Shown here one piece after another: positions 19,767-28,365 of a stretch of DNA of 39,314 bases. The stretch's first letter is position 1; each line of letters opens with the position of its first letter. The stretch is taken from NCBI RefSeq assembly GCF_000583655.1, contig NZ_BAKI01000025.1, positions 1-39,314 of the forward strand, written 5' to 3'. The translations under genes were made by a program, and so were the position numbers. The DNA comes from Lentilactobacillus farraginis DSM 18382 = JCM 14108 (lineage in GTDB: Bacteria > Bacillota > Bacilli > Lactobacillales > Lactobacillaceae). The notes under the pieces are model-generated. The model was not told where the DNA came from. It ran no database searches and was given only the letters and a program-made list of their open reading frames with translations.

Positions 19767-20711
19767 GTGAAATTACGTCAATCGCAAGCTAACGGCCTGT
19801 TACTTTTGGCCGCCTTTATTTGGGGAACCAGTTACACAATGATCAAAACCGCAACAGCGGCGGGAATGCCGGCCAGCTTGCTGAACGGGATTCGTGGCTT
19901 AATCTTTTTAATTTTGGTAACTACTTTTTTCCATAAACAAATCCGCCAAATGACAAAAGTCGAATTTAAATTGGGACTGGCAATCGGTTTCTTTTATTTT
20001 TGTGTCATTGAGTTTCAAACAACCGGATTGAAATACACGACCCCAAGCAACAGCGCTTTTCTAACCGCTAGTTACGTTGTAATTGTGCCCTTTGTTTCAT
20101 GGGTGATTCTCCATAAAAAGCCGGCTCTTAAGGCCTATTTTTCAACTTTTCTCTGCCTATTTGGCATGATGATTTTAACCGGGGTCTTGGAAAATGGTTT
20201 TCAGCTCCATATCGGTGACGCGCTGACAATTGCAGCAGCCGGCTTTTGCTCACTGCAGATTGTCTTTTTGGAATATGCGACGTCTAAAACGCGGCCAATG
20301 GTGATTGCGTTTATGACCGCACTTTTTCAAACTATTTTTTGCTTTGGTTCATCCATTTTGTTTGAAAATCACAATTACGCAACTATCGATTGGCCGCAAG
20401 CATTGTTACCAGTCATTTTGCTGGGAGTTTTCGCTTCCTTTGTTGCTCAGACACTGCAGATTGTCGGTCAACGCTACACTGACAGTATTTCTGCCGGCCT
20501 TATTCTCATGCTTGAATCGCTGTTTGCCAGCGTTATTTCCGTTTCACTCGGAATTGAAGAGCTGACTTTACAGTTGCTTGTTGGCGGTGGCATTATTTTC
20601 ATTTCTCTAATCATGTCCCAGTTTAATTTTACATGGTTAATTAATTACTTGATCGCAAGCCACCGAAAAGCGCATCATGCTTTCATCACAAATGCTAAGC
20701 ATCGGCATTGA
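19767..20711 (+). CDS. DMT superfamily (EamA) transporter
   Basis: 314 residues with ten hydrophobic spans arranged as two EamA repeats, the family fold. Marks include AAFIWGTSYTMIKTA at the start, LTASYVVIVPFVSW at the first-repeat end, and an acidic residue between the last spans (GIEELTLQLLVGGG). Such proteins export or import small metabolites; the substrate is unknown. The start is GTG 19767 after AGGGA. A hairpin terminator follows at 20762. Confidence 0.87.
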   Translation: MKLRQSQANGLLLLAAFIWGTSYTMIKTATAAGMPASLLNGIRGLIFLILVTTFFHKQIRQMTKVEFKLGLAIGFFYFCVIEFQTTGLKYTTPSNSAFLTASYVVIVPFVSWVILHKKPALKAYFSTFLCLFGMMILTGVLENGFQLHIGDALTIAAAGFCSLQIVFLEYATSKTRPMVIAFMTALFQTIFCFGSSILFENHNYATIDWPQALLPVILLGVFASFVAQTLQIVGQRYTDSISAGLILMLESLFASVISVSLGIEELTLQLLVGGGIIFISLIMSQFNFTWLINYLIASHRKAHHAFITNAKHRH

Positions 20712-20761
20712 CCAGGGCGTTTAGATTCTTCTACTGCCACCAGCAACTTCATATGTATATT

Positions 20762-20791
20762 AAAAGGAGTGCTATCAACGGCACTCCTTTT
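20762..20791. terminator. Terminator hairpin after the DMT gene
   Basis: AAAAGGAGTGC and GCACTCCTTTT form a perfect 11-bp stem around an eight-base loop. It is usable on either strand. Confidence 0.85.
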
Positions 20792-20830
20792 GATTATCAC
20801 GCATTGTTTCGAACGTGACAGTCCACGCAA

Positions 20831-21043
20831 TGAATTATTCAGATCATGATATTGAATCTTATTCAACAGTTGGTCATAGTGATGATCCTTGGACTTGGCG
20901 TGGTTGTGCGGGAAAGTTGAATAGAATTGCTGCAGCATGCTGAACGGATAAATATCGCCGGTCCAGCCACCAAGGGCCATATCGAATTTATAACTCATCA
21001 TTTTGGCAAATCTGGCCTGAGCAACCTCCAAAAGCGTTACAGC
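20831..21043 (-). pseudogene. Relic of an oligopeptide-binding protein (OppA-like)
   Basis: About 70 residues on the minus strand read like the C-terminal part of a peptide ABC-transporter solute-binding protein: ARFAKMMSYKFDMALGGW, then PFSMLQQFYST and HYDQLLNK. The Phe-Asp-Met...Gly-Gly-Trp motif followed by a proline-rich turn is characteristic. It lies inside an open frame (20675-21160) that has no matching N-terminus, signal peptide or downstream domain, and no opp transport genes are nearby. It is best read as a degraded remnant. Confidence 0.6.
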
Positions 21044-21143
21044 AACATCAATGATAAAGGCTTCCCAAACACTTGTGACAGTTGAATTGATAATGAAACT
21101 CACTGATTTATATTGAGCATCATTAAAAGAAATCCAAGCTAAA

Positions 21144-23270
21144 TTAATAATCACCCCCAATGATCAACTTCTTATTGGTCGTGACGTACTTGCCGTTCGT
21201 TAATTGATAACGGGTGGTCAAGTTATGCTTAACCAGCTTCTTAACTCGAAGATGGGTGCCCTTCTTGTAGCACTTAACTTTACCGGTTAATTTTGCCGAC
21301 TTGTAAGCATTAACACCTTTCTTGGCAATCACGGTAATTTTCTTGGATTTTGGTACACTGGCATAATAAACCGGCACAACGTACTTCTGACTGGCGGTAA
21401 TATAACCGGTCTTACCAGCGGTTTTGCGACCATGGTTGACATCCCGAACTTTGTATCGCAAAGTACCATTGCTGTTGCGCTTGTAGCCGGTGACCACAAA
21501 CATTGGTCGGTTGGTCCGCTTTTGCTTTGAATACCAGGCAATTCGGTTAGCCTTGGTAAAGTTGGTACTCTTGTACAAGCCGATCTTCTTGATGGCGTAA
21601 ACGGCTTCACCCTTTACGGCAACATTAGGGCTCGTTGAGGTAGAAGGTTTGGTTGTGGTAGTGGTCGTCGAGCCGGTTGTGCTTCCAGAACCATTCCCGG
21701 CATTACCAGTATTGTTGCCTGTATTTGATGCAGTCGACCCGTTGCCTGACGTTCCGGATGTTGACGGTGTTGTTGGAGTTGGAGTAGGATTCCCGCTCCC
21801 AACTGTAATTGTAACCGTCTTTTTAACCGTTAGGCCATTATTAACTACATAGGTATAAGTAACCCGGTAAACACCATTTTTAGTAGTATCAATCTTCTTA
21901 CTAGTCACATCGGTCTCGTTGTTATTAGCATCAACTTTTTTCACTACGTAGCTAACACCGTCAGGGACCGTTGTTAATTTTGTCTGATTAGTATCATAAA
22001 ATGTCGCGCCGTCATAAGCACTCCAGGTCCCCTTTAACGGAATTGTTTTATCTGAAGCACCTATAAATTGCTGAACCTGTAGCCCAATGTGTCCTAACAA
22101 TTCATTATTATATGTTTGACCACTAGCGTCAGATCCGTCTTTCAAAACATTAGAAAATGGTTTATTATTTGCAATCGAATAAATATAAGTTTTATCCTCG
22201 GTTCCTATCTTATGACCATAATCATTATCTGGAGAAATTGCAAATGAATACCCATTGTTGTGCAAATCATCAATTAACAACCCGTTTCCATTCACAGAAG
22301 GAATTTTATCCAAGTGCACAATTTGCAGACCGCCTGTATAGAACACATTGTCTGGATCATCTGGTGCACGATCGATAAAGGAATTGGTATTATCATAACC
22401 AATTGCACCAAGTGAATTTGTTATTTTAGGGAAATATTTTTGCACATCACTTGCAAAATTCAATTCTCCATTAGCAGCTTTTTCACCAGCTACAAAGACC
22501 CCCTGATAACCTGGTTGACGATAGTTCAATTCAACTGGTGAAGCAACCCTGGCCCAATTCTGAATAGCGGTATAGTACCAATTGTTATAAGACATATTAG
22601 CAAACGTAAAAGTCTTTGTATTACCATCGGCATCGGGCGTAACCCTAAGCGGTACATCAAGCTCAATAGACTGACCAGGGCCTAATGAATTACCATCTTG
22701 TATCACGATTGCGGATAAATGACTCCACTCCTCTGGTTGAATACTAGAGCCATCTGTCCTATCTGTTCGATTGTCAAAGGTATACATTAGCTTTACATTA
22801 CTAGGATCCGGTGTAATAGGAGTTGTTCCTGAATAAGTAACTTGATCAGTGGCAGCATTACCAAAAAAATTCTTATTAATTGGTAATACCAGCCATTCAG
22901 AATTAATCGCTTGAAAATTTACTGTCGTCTCATTTGATGAATTGGTTATCTTTAAATGCAAATGCAGATCAGTGTAGTTACCATTCTTAAGCAAGAAATT
23001 ATGGGTGACCCCTGGCTGAGCAGCGCCATAATTAGATGACTCCACTTGACCATTTTTCGTATTTTGAGCCGTCATCCAAACTTTATGAACCAGCCCATTA
23101 ACCGTGCGTGAACTGTTATTATTAGAATCTAAATCAGTCACTGTTCCATTATAAATAGCCGAATCACTTGCCGCATTAACCTTACTTGAGAATACTCCAA
23201 ATACCAGCAGGATACCAACCACTGCCAGTACAATCGGCAAGAGTAATCCTCTTAAACCTTTTTTCTCCAT
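21144..23270 (-). CDS. Secreted surface protein with Ig-like domain and C-terminal DUF5776
   Basis: 708 residues. A signal peptide (basic start, hydrophobic run LLLPIVLAVVGILLVFGVF, cleavage near VNA-AS at about 33) directs export. The N-terminal 350 residues, rich in Asn, Asp and Thr, are not recognised. Residues about 395-490 resemble a bacterial Ig-like or DUF5011-type repeat (GVYRVTYTYVVNNG then KKTVTITVGS). A Thr/Ser/Gly/Asn linker follows (about 487-554). The last 154 residues are a basic Tyr/Lys-rich DUF5776 module (NRPMFVVTGYKRN, VRDVNHGRKTAGKTGYI), thought to hold proteins to the lactobacillus envelope. No LPxTG motif is seen. It lies downstream of the glycosidase on the same strand, but a terminator separates them. 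Confidence 0.82.
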   Translation of the reverse strand: MEKKGLRGLLLPIVLAVVGILLVFGVFSSKVNAASDSAIYNGTVTDLDSNNNSSRTVNGLVHKVWMTAQNTKNGQVESSNYGAAQPGVTHNFLLKNGNYTDLHLHLKITNSSNETTVNFQAINSEWLVLPINKNFFGNAATDQVTYSGTTPITPDPSNVKLMYTFDNRTDRTDGSSIQPEEWSHLSAIVIQDGNSLGPGQSIELDVPLRVTPDADGNTKTFTFANMSYNNWYYTAIQNWARVASPVELNYRQPGYQGVFVAGEKAANGELNFASDVQKYFPKITNSLGAIGYDNTNSFIDRAPDDPDNVFYTGGLQIVHLDKIPSVNGNGLLIDDLHNNGYSFAISPDNDYGHKIGTEDKTYIYSIANNKPFSNVLKDGSDASGQTYNNELLGHIGLQVQQFIGASDKTIPLKGTWSAYDGATFYDTNQTKLTTVPDGVSYVVKKVDANNNETDVTSKKIDTTKNGVYRVTYTYVVNNGLTVKKTVTITVGSGNPTPTPTTPSTSGTSGNGSTASNTGNNTGNAGNGSGSTTGSTTTTTTKPSTSTSPNVAVKGEAVYAIKKIGLYKSTNFTKANRIAWYSKQKRTNRPMFVVTGYKRNSNGTLRYKVRDVNHGRKTAGKTGYITASQKYVVPVYYASVPKSKKITVIAKKGVNAYKSAKLTGKVKCYKKGTHLRVKKLVKHNLTTRYQLTNGKYVTTNKKLIIGGDY

Positions 23271-23380
23271 AAATCTACTCCCCCTAATCTCACTGCCAAA
23301 CTGTTAAAACTTTTGTTAAACAGTAAATTATTGAATCCACCTTCATTGTAATCGACTATTATTGAATTATCAATCAATTG

Positions 23381-23409
23381 ATTATATCCCTTGAATTTTA
23401 ATTAACTAA
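23381..23409 (-). promoter_or_regulatory. Candidate promoter of the 21144-23270 gene
   Basis: On the minus strand TTAGTT and TATAAT are separated by 17 bases, about 110 bases upstream of the start codon. The -35 box is weak. The rest of the 365-base gap holds the terminator of the neighbouring gene and AT-rich sequence. Confidence 0.5.
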
Positions 23410-23509
23410 TAAATTATATTTAGATGACAGTATTTTCTATAACCCCCATGTATTAATAACCACTTACCTAAATCTATAACATGCTCTTACTCAAATTAGT
23501 TAAAATAAA

Positions 23510-23548
23510 AGAAGCGACTGATCGAAAAATTCCAATCAGTCGCTTCTC
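23510..23548 (-). terminator. Terminator of the secreted glycosidase gene
   Basis: AGAAGCGACTGAT pairs perfectly with ATCAGTCGCTTCT; the minus strand continues TTTATTTT. It ends transcription of the gene at 23636-26113 before the next surface-protein gene. Confidence 0.9.
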
Positions 23549-23635
23549 TTACTTAAGTTAATTATTGGCCTTACTTTGAAGATTACTTCTAAGTTGGCAA
23601 ATCATGTTACCCATTATCAATCTTTCCATCACAAG

Positions 23636-26113
23636 TTATTGACGACCTTGAATGATAAAGTCTTTATTTCCAGTAATAAAACTACCGTCAGATAATTCAT
23701 ACCGGGTTGTTGTTTTGTATCGAACAACTTTTTTAACCTTCAGTTGTGCGTTTGCCTTATAATGCTTGATCTGACCATTTAATTTGGAAGTCCGATAAGC
23801 ATTGATTCCTGTCTTGTTAGCAACTGTTACGGTCTTTGATTTTGGCAAAGACTGGTAATAAGTCGATTGCGCATAACTAGGTTTAGCGGTAATATATCCC
23901 TTTTTGCCAAACGTTTGACTACCGCGATTTACGTCACGAACTTGATATCGCAGTGCACCATTAGCTGAGCGCGCGTATCCAATAACTACAAATTTCGGTC
24001 GATTTTTTCGGGTTACTTTCGTATAGCTTACAACTTTATTAGTTGCCTTAAAAGTCGGTGTTTTATATAAGTTGAGCTTCTTTACGGCATAAATCGTAGT
24101 ACCTTTCTTAGCTGCTGAACTCGGTACCTTAACCGTAGTGGTCGTTGTTGATGGTTTCGTTACAGTTGACGTTTGCGTTGTACTTGAGGAACCAGTTGAT
24201 GCTGCACTGGATGAACTTGTAGAAACCGCACTGGACGATGAAGACGACGAACTACTGGTTACCGCACTGGAACTTGAAGTTGATGGCGTCGTTGTTGAAG
24301 TAGAACTACTTCCACTGCCAGGTGTGGCTGCTCCAGTATTTACTGGCGTAAACTGTGCGTAATCCAGCTGACCATAACCAGATGCGTGGGTTAAAACAAA
24401 ATGGTTGGTTCCTTTGTTCAAATGAATTGTTCCGTACTGAGTAATTTTTCGGTTTCCAATAACATCCGGTGTCGCACCAATCCAGCCGCCACCAGTTGGC
24501 GGCAAGACAGCATCCTTTTGTTTTTGACCATTTAAAGTTACGTTAAAGATACCATTACTACCAGTTGCATTCCCATAACCAATCTCAACTTTGTAGTCAC
24601 CATCTGCTAAAGTGTTAACCGTCATATCAACTGAACTGTCTTTACCATTCAAGTCGGTCACAAAGAGCCCATTTGAAGCATAGCTCCCTTGAGCATCTGC
24701 CCCCGATTTAGTTCCATCGGTTACTTGACTGTCTTCGGCTTCTACTCGAATTGGGTCGCTGGCAGTTGGTTGAACGTATTGAATATCGTCTTTAGTGACT
24801 TGTGAATCTGCCGGCGTAACCAGCAATTGATATCCGGTAGAAGCCCGCATATTCTTAACCGGTACTGTCACCGTGCCATTCTTAACCTGAACATTTCCCG
24901 AAGCAATAGTCTTAGGTTGAACAGCCGTATCAACACCGTACCAAGGAGTTTCATTAACCTGAACTTTTGCCCCATTGGCAAACTTATTACTGTCCAAACC
25001 AGTGACGGTCACTGAATTGTCACCATTAGTCCCACCAAAGATAACGTTGGTTTCCGAACCATCATTGTTGGTGCTGGCAAGACTTGCCAAATTGCCATTT
25101 GTTGCATAAGTACTGGTTGTATCAATATGGCCAGTCATATCACCGTACCACTTGTATAACCAATAACCACCGTTTGGCTTTTGCTGATCTGTGAGTAAGT
25201 TATCCATTCGACCGTAATCGTACCAAAAGGCCAAATCGGCACTATCAGTATCTGTCGTATTCTCGAAATTTTGAATGTAGTGAATCAAGTCACCCGGGAC
25301 ACCTAGTTCATGACGCCAAGCGTATTCGTTAATACTAATCGGCATATGTTTCAAACTCAGCGAATCTTCAATAGCTTCCAGCTCTTTTACCTGGCCTGGA
25401 TAGGCAGCTGCACTCCATTGATGCCAGGAAACATAATCCGGCATTGTATTATTGTCTTTCGCATTTTGAAGGAAGCTTCTCATCCATTTATTGTTCCAGC
25501 CATTCAAACTTGGACCAACAATTTTTGCCTTAGGATTAATGCCCTTGATAATTTGATACGTTTCATTCCAAAGTTGATCAAAAGTTACTTGATCGTAATT
25601 AGCACCCTTACCTCGCTTAGCAGGATCCGGCCAATAACCACTTGGTTCATTGTAGATTTCATAAGCATAAATATCATCGCTATGCTTTTCGGCTTGTGTA
25701 ACCATTTTTGTAACATGGTTTTTCCATTCGGCCATGCCATCAAAATTGTATGGAAAGTTAGGATAGAAATCCGGTAATCGGACCATTACTTTAGCACCCA
25801 ATTGATGCGCCGTTGGCTGTATAGAGTCAAAATCACCGGCTGTTTTGGGCTCACCATTTGGAATCTGCTGACCAAATGGCGGTGCCTGTGTAAACGTCTT
25901 TGGTTTTAACGGCTGTAATAAGCTGACGTTCGGTGTGTTAGCATCCTGCATCGCGTAAAGTCCACCCGAAGCAACGTGGGTCACATCACGAACCGATGTG
26001 TTGGTGTTAACATTAATATCTTCCGCTTTAGCTGTGTTTGAGTTTACCCCAATTGCAAATAATCCGGCAATCGCGGTTGCCGCGAATAAAGCAACTTTTC
26101 TGTGTTCAAGCAT
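23636..26113 (-). CDS. Secreted clan GH-A glycosidase with CBM and C-terminal DUF5776
   Basis: 825 residues. The signal peptide ends near TAKA-ED (residue 30). Residues about 40-330 look like a GH-A TIM barrel: the acid/base Glu in YEIYNEPSGYW (about 156), a conserved His in SWHQW (about 231), and the nucleophile Glu in SINEYAW (about 263). A beta-rich domain (about 335-435) follows, as often behind such barrels. A carbohydrate-binding module of CBM6/CBM35 type is near 455-592 (IRVEAEDSQV ... GYGQLDYAQF). A Ser/Thr linker (about 593-672) leads to a DUF5776 module. The family is not certain; GH39-like is my best guess. The target is probably a plant or microbial polysaccharide at the cell surface. 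cre-like sites upstream suggest carbon control. ATG 26113 has GGGAG upstream. Confidence 0.82.
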   Translation of the reverse strand: MLEHRKVALFAATAIAGLFAIGVNSNTAKAEDINVNTNTSVRDVTHVASGGLYAMQDANTPNVSLLQPLKPKTFTQAPPFGQQIPNGEPKTAGDFDSIQPTAHQLGAKVMVRLPDFYPNFPYNFDGMAEWKNHVTKMVTQAEKHSDDIYAYEIYNEPSGYWPDPAKRGKGANYDQVTFDQLWNETYQIIKGINPKAKIVGPSLNGWNNKWMRSFLQNAKDNNTMPDYVSWHQWSAAAYPGQVKELEAIEDSLSLKHMPISINEYAWRHELGVPGDLIHYIQNFENTTDTDSADLAFWYDYGRMDNLLTDQQKPNGGYWLYKWYGDMTGHIDTTSTYATNGNLASLASTNNDGSETNVIFGGTNGDNSVTVTGLDSNKFANGAKVQVNETPWYGVDTAVQPKTIASGNVQVKNGTVTVPVKNMRASTGYQLLVTPADSQVTKDDIQYVQPTASDPIRVEAEDSQVTDGTKSGADAQGSYASNGLFVTDLNGKDSSVDMTVNTLADGDYKVEIGYGNATGSNGIFNVTLNGQKQKDAVLPPTGGGWIGATPDVIGNRKITQYGTIHLNKGTNHFVLTHASGYGQLDYAQFTPVNTGAATPGSGSSSTSTTTPSTSSSSAVTSSSSSSSSSAVSTSSSSAASTGSSSTTQTSTVTKPSTTTTTVKVPSSAAKKGTTIYAVKKLNLYKTPTFKATNKVVSYTKVTRKNRPKFVVIGYARSANGALRYQVRDVNRGSQTFGKKGYITAKPSYAQSTYYQSLPKSKTVTVANKTGINAYRTSKLNGQIKHYKANAQLKVKKVVRYKTTTRYELSDGSFITGNKDFIIQGRQ

Positions 26114-26182
26114 GTCAATACTCCCTTATTATTCAAAATAGTTAATTCTAATAACATTGCAAAGTGCGAACCCCCAATATAT

Positions 26183-26196
26183 AGTTAGCGCTTACA
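26183..26196 (-). promoter_or_regulatory. cre-like site upstream of the secreted glycosidase
   Basis: On the minus strand TGTAAGCGCTAACT fits the CcpA consensus TGNAARCGNWWWCA at 13 of 14 positions. It lies about 70 bases upstream of the glycosidase start, where it could block transcription. Confidence 0.6.
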
Positions 26197-26296
26197 ATTA
26201 ACCATACCAAAAATCATTTATACCCGATGTAACAATTGATTCCCCAGAATTAATTATTGAAAAGGCGTAAACTGACTTACTTAACCACTCGCGAGT

Positions 26297-26487
26297 AACA
26301 GTTAAATTAAAATAACTGTTGTATGTCATTTACGTTTTTAATTGTAAACGGTTTCTCGTTTTAGTAAAACACCTCAATTTGTATAATACGTGACAGTTTC
26401 CGATTTTTAAGATAAATACGAATGAGGCATTTTCAATATTTTTGAGAGATTTGTATTATAATCACGATAAATAGTAACTGTTTCCGA
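26297..26487. repeat. Cluster of AAC(A/T)GTT motifs in the glycosidase upstream region
   Basis: AACAGTTA (26297-26304) and TAACTGTT (26313-26320) form a perfect inverted repeat with eight bases between. TGACAGTTTCCGA (26391) and TAACTGTTTCCGA (26475-26487) repeat the core again with a shared TTCCGA extension. A cre-like TGTAAACGGTTTCT (26343-26356, 13 of 14) lies between. This 560-base gap (26114-26673) has no gene; it separates the divergent glycosidase and flavodoxin genes. The repeats could be binding sites for an unknown regulator. Confidence 0.5.
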
Positions 26488-26673
26488 CATTAATAAGTAG
26501 ACTTCCGCTAAAGTATTTATCAAATTTCACTGTACAAGAGATAAACTTATTTTATGATGGTAAAATTTAATTGAAGTAGTAGTTGTTCGAGTATAATAAA
26601 AATGATTATCCGTTTGACTAACTTTAATAGTGTAAAGATCGCCAATCATAATACAATTAGGAGATGTTTTATC

Positions 26674-27105
26674 GTGAAAATCGCTGTTCGTTACTACTCA
26701 AAATCCGGAAGCACCAAAAAACTAGCCGAAGCTTTGGGTGCCGGCATCGGTGTCCAAGCTGAATCAATCGAGGTACCGCTATCGGAACCGGTTGACCTAC
26801 TGTTTATCGGCGGTGCCCCTTACATTGCGTCACAGTTGGCACCCGAATTGCGTCACTTCATTTCCCAATTAACCGTTAACCAAGTAAAAGCAGTTGCGGC
26901 TTTCAGTACGTCAAACTGGAAACTGTCAATTCACAATCAGGTCAAACGCAGTCTGAAGGATCCTCAAATCAAATTGTTTGATGAAACTTATCAGAGCCGT
27001 GGCGCACTCAAAAACCTGATTAATCAAACCCATCCCAACCTCGAAGAGCAGGCCGAGGCCGTTAACTTTGCCAAACAGATTATCGCTGAAGCAAAGACCA
27101 AATAA
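26674..27105 (+). CDS. Flavodoxin-like protein
   Basis: About 143 residues with the FMN-binding N-terminal loop of flavodoxins (VKIAVRYYSKSGSTKKLAEAL), then LLFIGGAPY and AVAAFSTSNW, the second and third flavin loops. It would act as a small electron carrier or flavoprotein in the cytoplasm. GTG 26674 follows AGGAGATG; an upstream in-frame ATG at 26602 has no ribosome site. It is convergent with the NmrA-like gene. Confidence 0.85.
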   Translation: MKIAVRYYSKSGSTKKLAEALGAGIGVQAESIEVPLSEPVDLLFIGGAPYIASQLAPELRHFISQLTVNQVKAVAAFSTSNWKLSIHNQVKRSLKDPQIKLFDETYQSRGALKNLINQTHPNLEEQAEAVNFAKQIIAEAKTK

Positions 27106-27166
27106 AAAAGCGCTGATTAATTAAAATCAACACTGGTTACTCGTTAAATTTAGGTTACTTCGCTAT

Positions 27167-28033
27167 TTAGCTGAAAAAGTAATCCCGATAATCCTGAACA
27201 TAAGTCCGAATATCCCTTGGCGGCCGTTTCAAAACCCTTTCCGCCGTATCCGTCACCTTTTTAGCGTTGCCTAACTGGGTAATCAGATACAACATCACCA
27301 TGACGTTCACGAATTCTTTCTTAATTCCCCGCTTTAACATCACCCGCCGGAATTTTAAGAGCCCGGGCCGGCTGTAAGTAATGGGTGTTCCCAAGACCTC
27401 AGTCATGATCTTGGCAATTTCGTCATAAGTTAACGCTTGGGGGCCGGTGATTTCCAAAGCTTGATTCAGATAGCGGTCATCGGTTAAACAAACGCCGGCA
27501 ACCTCACCAATATCTCGGGTATCAATAAAGCTGGTTTTGGCATGGCCTGCCGGAATAAACAGGTCGTGGTGTTGCTGAATATCGAATCGATGAGTTGTAT
27601 TCAAATTCTGCATAAAGAAGCTGGGACGGATAAACGTGTGCGGAATACCCAACTGCTGAATCATCTTTTCAATTTTATGATGGGGCGTCATCGGATTCTT
27701 TTCAACGCCTATCAGCGATACAAAGACAAGTTGGTGAATTCGCTGCTGTTTGACGTATTTCAAAAACGGCAGCATGTCCGTCTTGGGCTTTGACAATTGT
27801 GGCGGCCGAACGAAGAAGACCCTTGAAACTCCTGAAAAAGCCGTCGGAAAGGTCGTTGCGTCCAGAAAGTCAAAGTGACGGATTTCAAGCCGTTCAATTC
27901 CAGCCAACGTCCTTTGTGCCCTTTGCACATTATGGACACCGGCGACGATTTGGCTATTTTGAGTGGTTGCTAACCATTGAATCAACGGTAGTCCGATATT
28001 GCCGGTACCGCCAATCACTAAAATTTTTTCCAT
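27167..28033 (-). CDS. NmrA-like NAD(P)-binding oxidoreductase/sensor
   Basis: 288 residues of the atypical short-chain dehydrogenase group. The dinucleotide motif GGTGNIGLPL is at residues 7-16. LVFVSLIGVEKNPMTPHHKIEKMI and TFIRPSFFMQNL match NmrA-like proteins, which bind NAD(P) and often sense redox state or reduce quinones. The usual YxxxK active site is not obvious. ATG 28033 follows AGGAAAT; the frame extends further upstream but without a ribosome site. Confidence 0.83.
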   Translation of the reverse strand: MEKILVIGGTGNIGLPLIQWLATTQNSQIVAGVHNVQRAQRTLAGIERLEIRHFDFLDATTFPTAFSGVSRVFFVRPPQLSKPKTDMLPFLKYVKQQRIHQLVFVSLIGVEKNPMTPHHKIEKMIQQLGIPHTFIRPSFFMQNLNTTHRFDIQQHHDLFIPAGHAKTSFIDTRDIGEVAGVCLTDDRYLNQALEITGPQALTYDEIAKIMTEVLGTPITYSRPGLLKFRRVMLKRGIKKEFVNVMVMLYLITQLGNAKKVTDTAERVLKRPPRDIRTYVQDYRDYFFS

Positions 28034-28198
28034 TTTAAATTTCCTTATCTGCAATAAATGATCATCATTTTGATTAACTTTTCCCATTGTATCATACCAA
28101 AACAGCTCACATACCAACCCGGTGATTTAGGTCAACCAATTCTTTCTACTTAATGACCACCAAACAACCGGTCACGGTTTCTTAATACGACGCCATTT

Positions 28199-28243
28199 GA
28201 AAGCGCGATTACCAAAAAAATATTGGCAATCGCGCTTTTTTTA
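28199..28243 (+). terminator. Terminator-like hairpin with no gene in front
   Basis: AAAGCGCGATT.CCAA pairs with TTGG.AATCGCGCTTTTTTT and has a clean plus-strand T-run. The nearest upstream gene is on the other strand, so this would end a short plus-strand RNA or read-through transcript. The gap 28034-28365 otherwise holds only the polY promoter. Confidence 0.75.
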
Positions 28244-28265
28244 ATCACTTTTCCCCAAATTTAAC

Positions 28266-28294
28266 TTGACTTTTAAAACGCCCGTTCGTAATAT
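28266..28294 (+). promoter_or_regulatory. polY promoter with LexA-like box
   Basis: TTGACT (28266-28271) and TAATAT (28289-28294) are 17 bases apart. AAACgcccGTTC (28276-28287) lies in the spacer and matches the Gram-positive SOS box GAAC-N4-GTTC at seven of eight bases, consistent with damage control of the cassette. Confidence 0.65.
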
Positions 28295-28365
28295 AAAGGT
28301 ATTCAAACCAATATTTGGCAACAGGTGTTCTAAGAGCAACTTGTACTTTTCGGGGAATGACAAAG

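Noticed and set aside
21649-21852. Plus-strand frame rich in Val and Pro
   Set aside because: It is the antisense of the Thr/Ser/Gly linker of the 21144-23270 surface protein.
24138-24362. Plus-strand frame rich in Val, Glu and Leu
   Set aside because: It is the antisense of the Ser/Thr linker of the secreted glycosidase.
25310-25777. 155-codon plus-strand frame
   Set aside because: It lies entirely opposite the well-supported glycosidase barrel and has no recognisable content.
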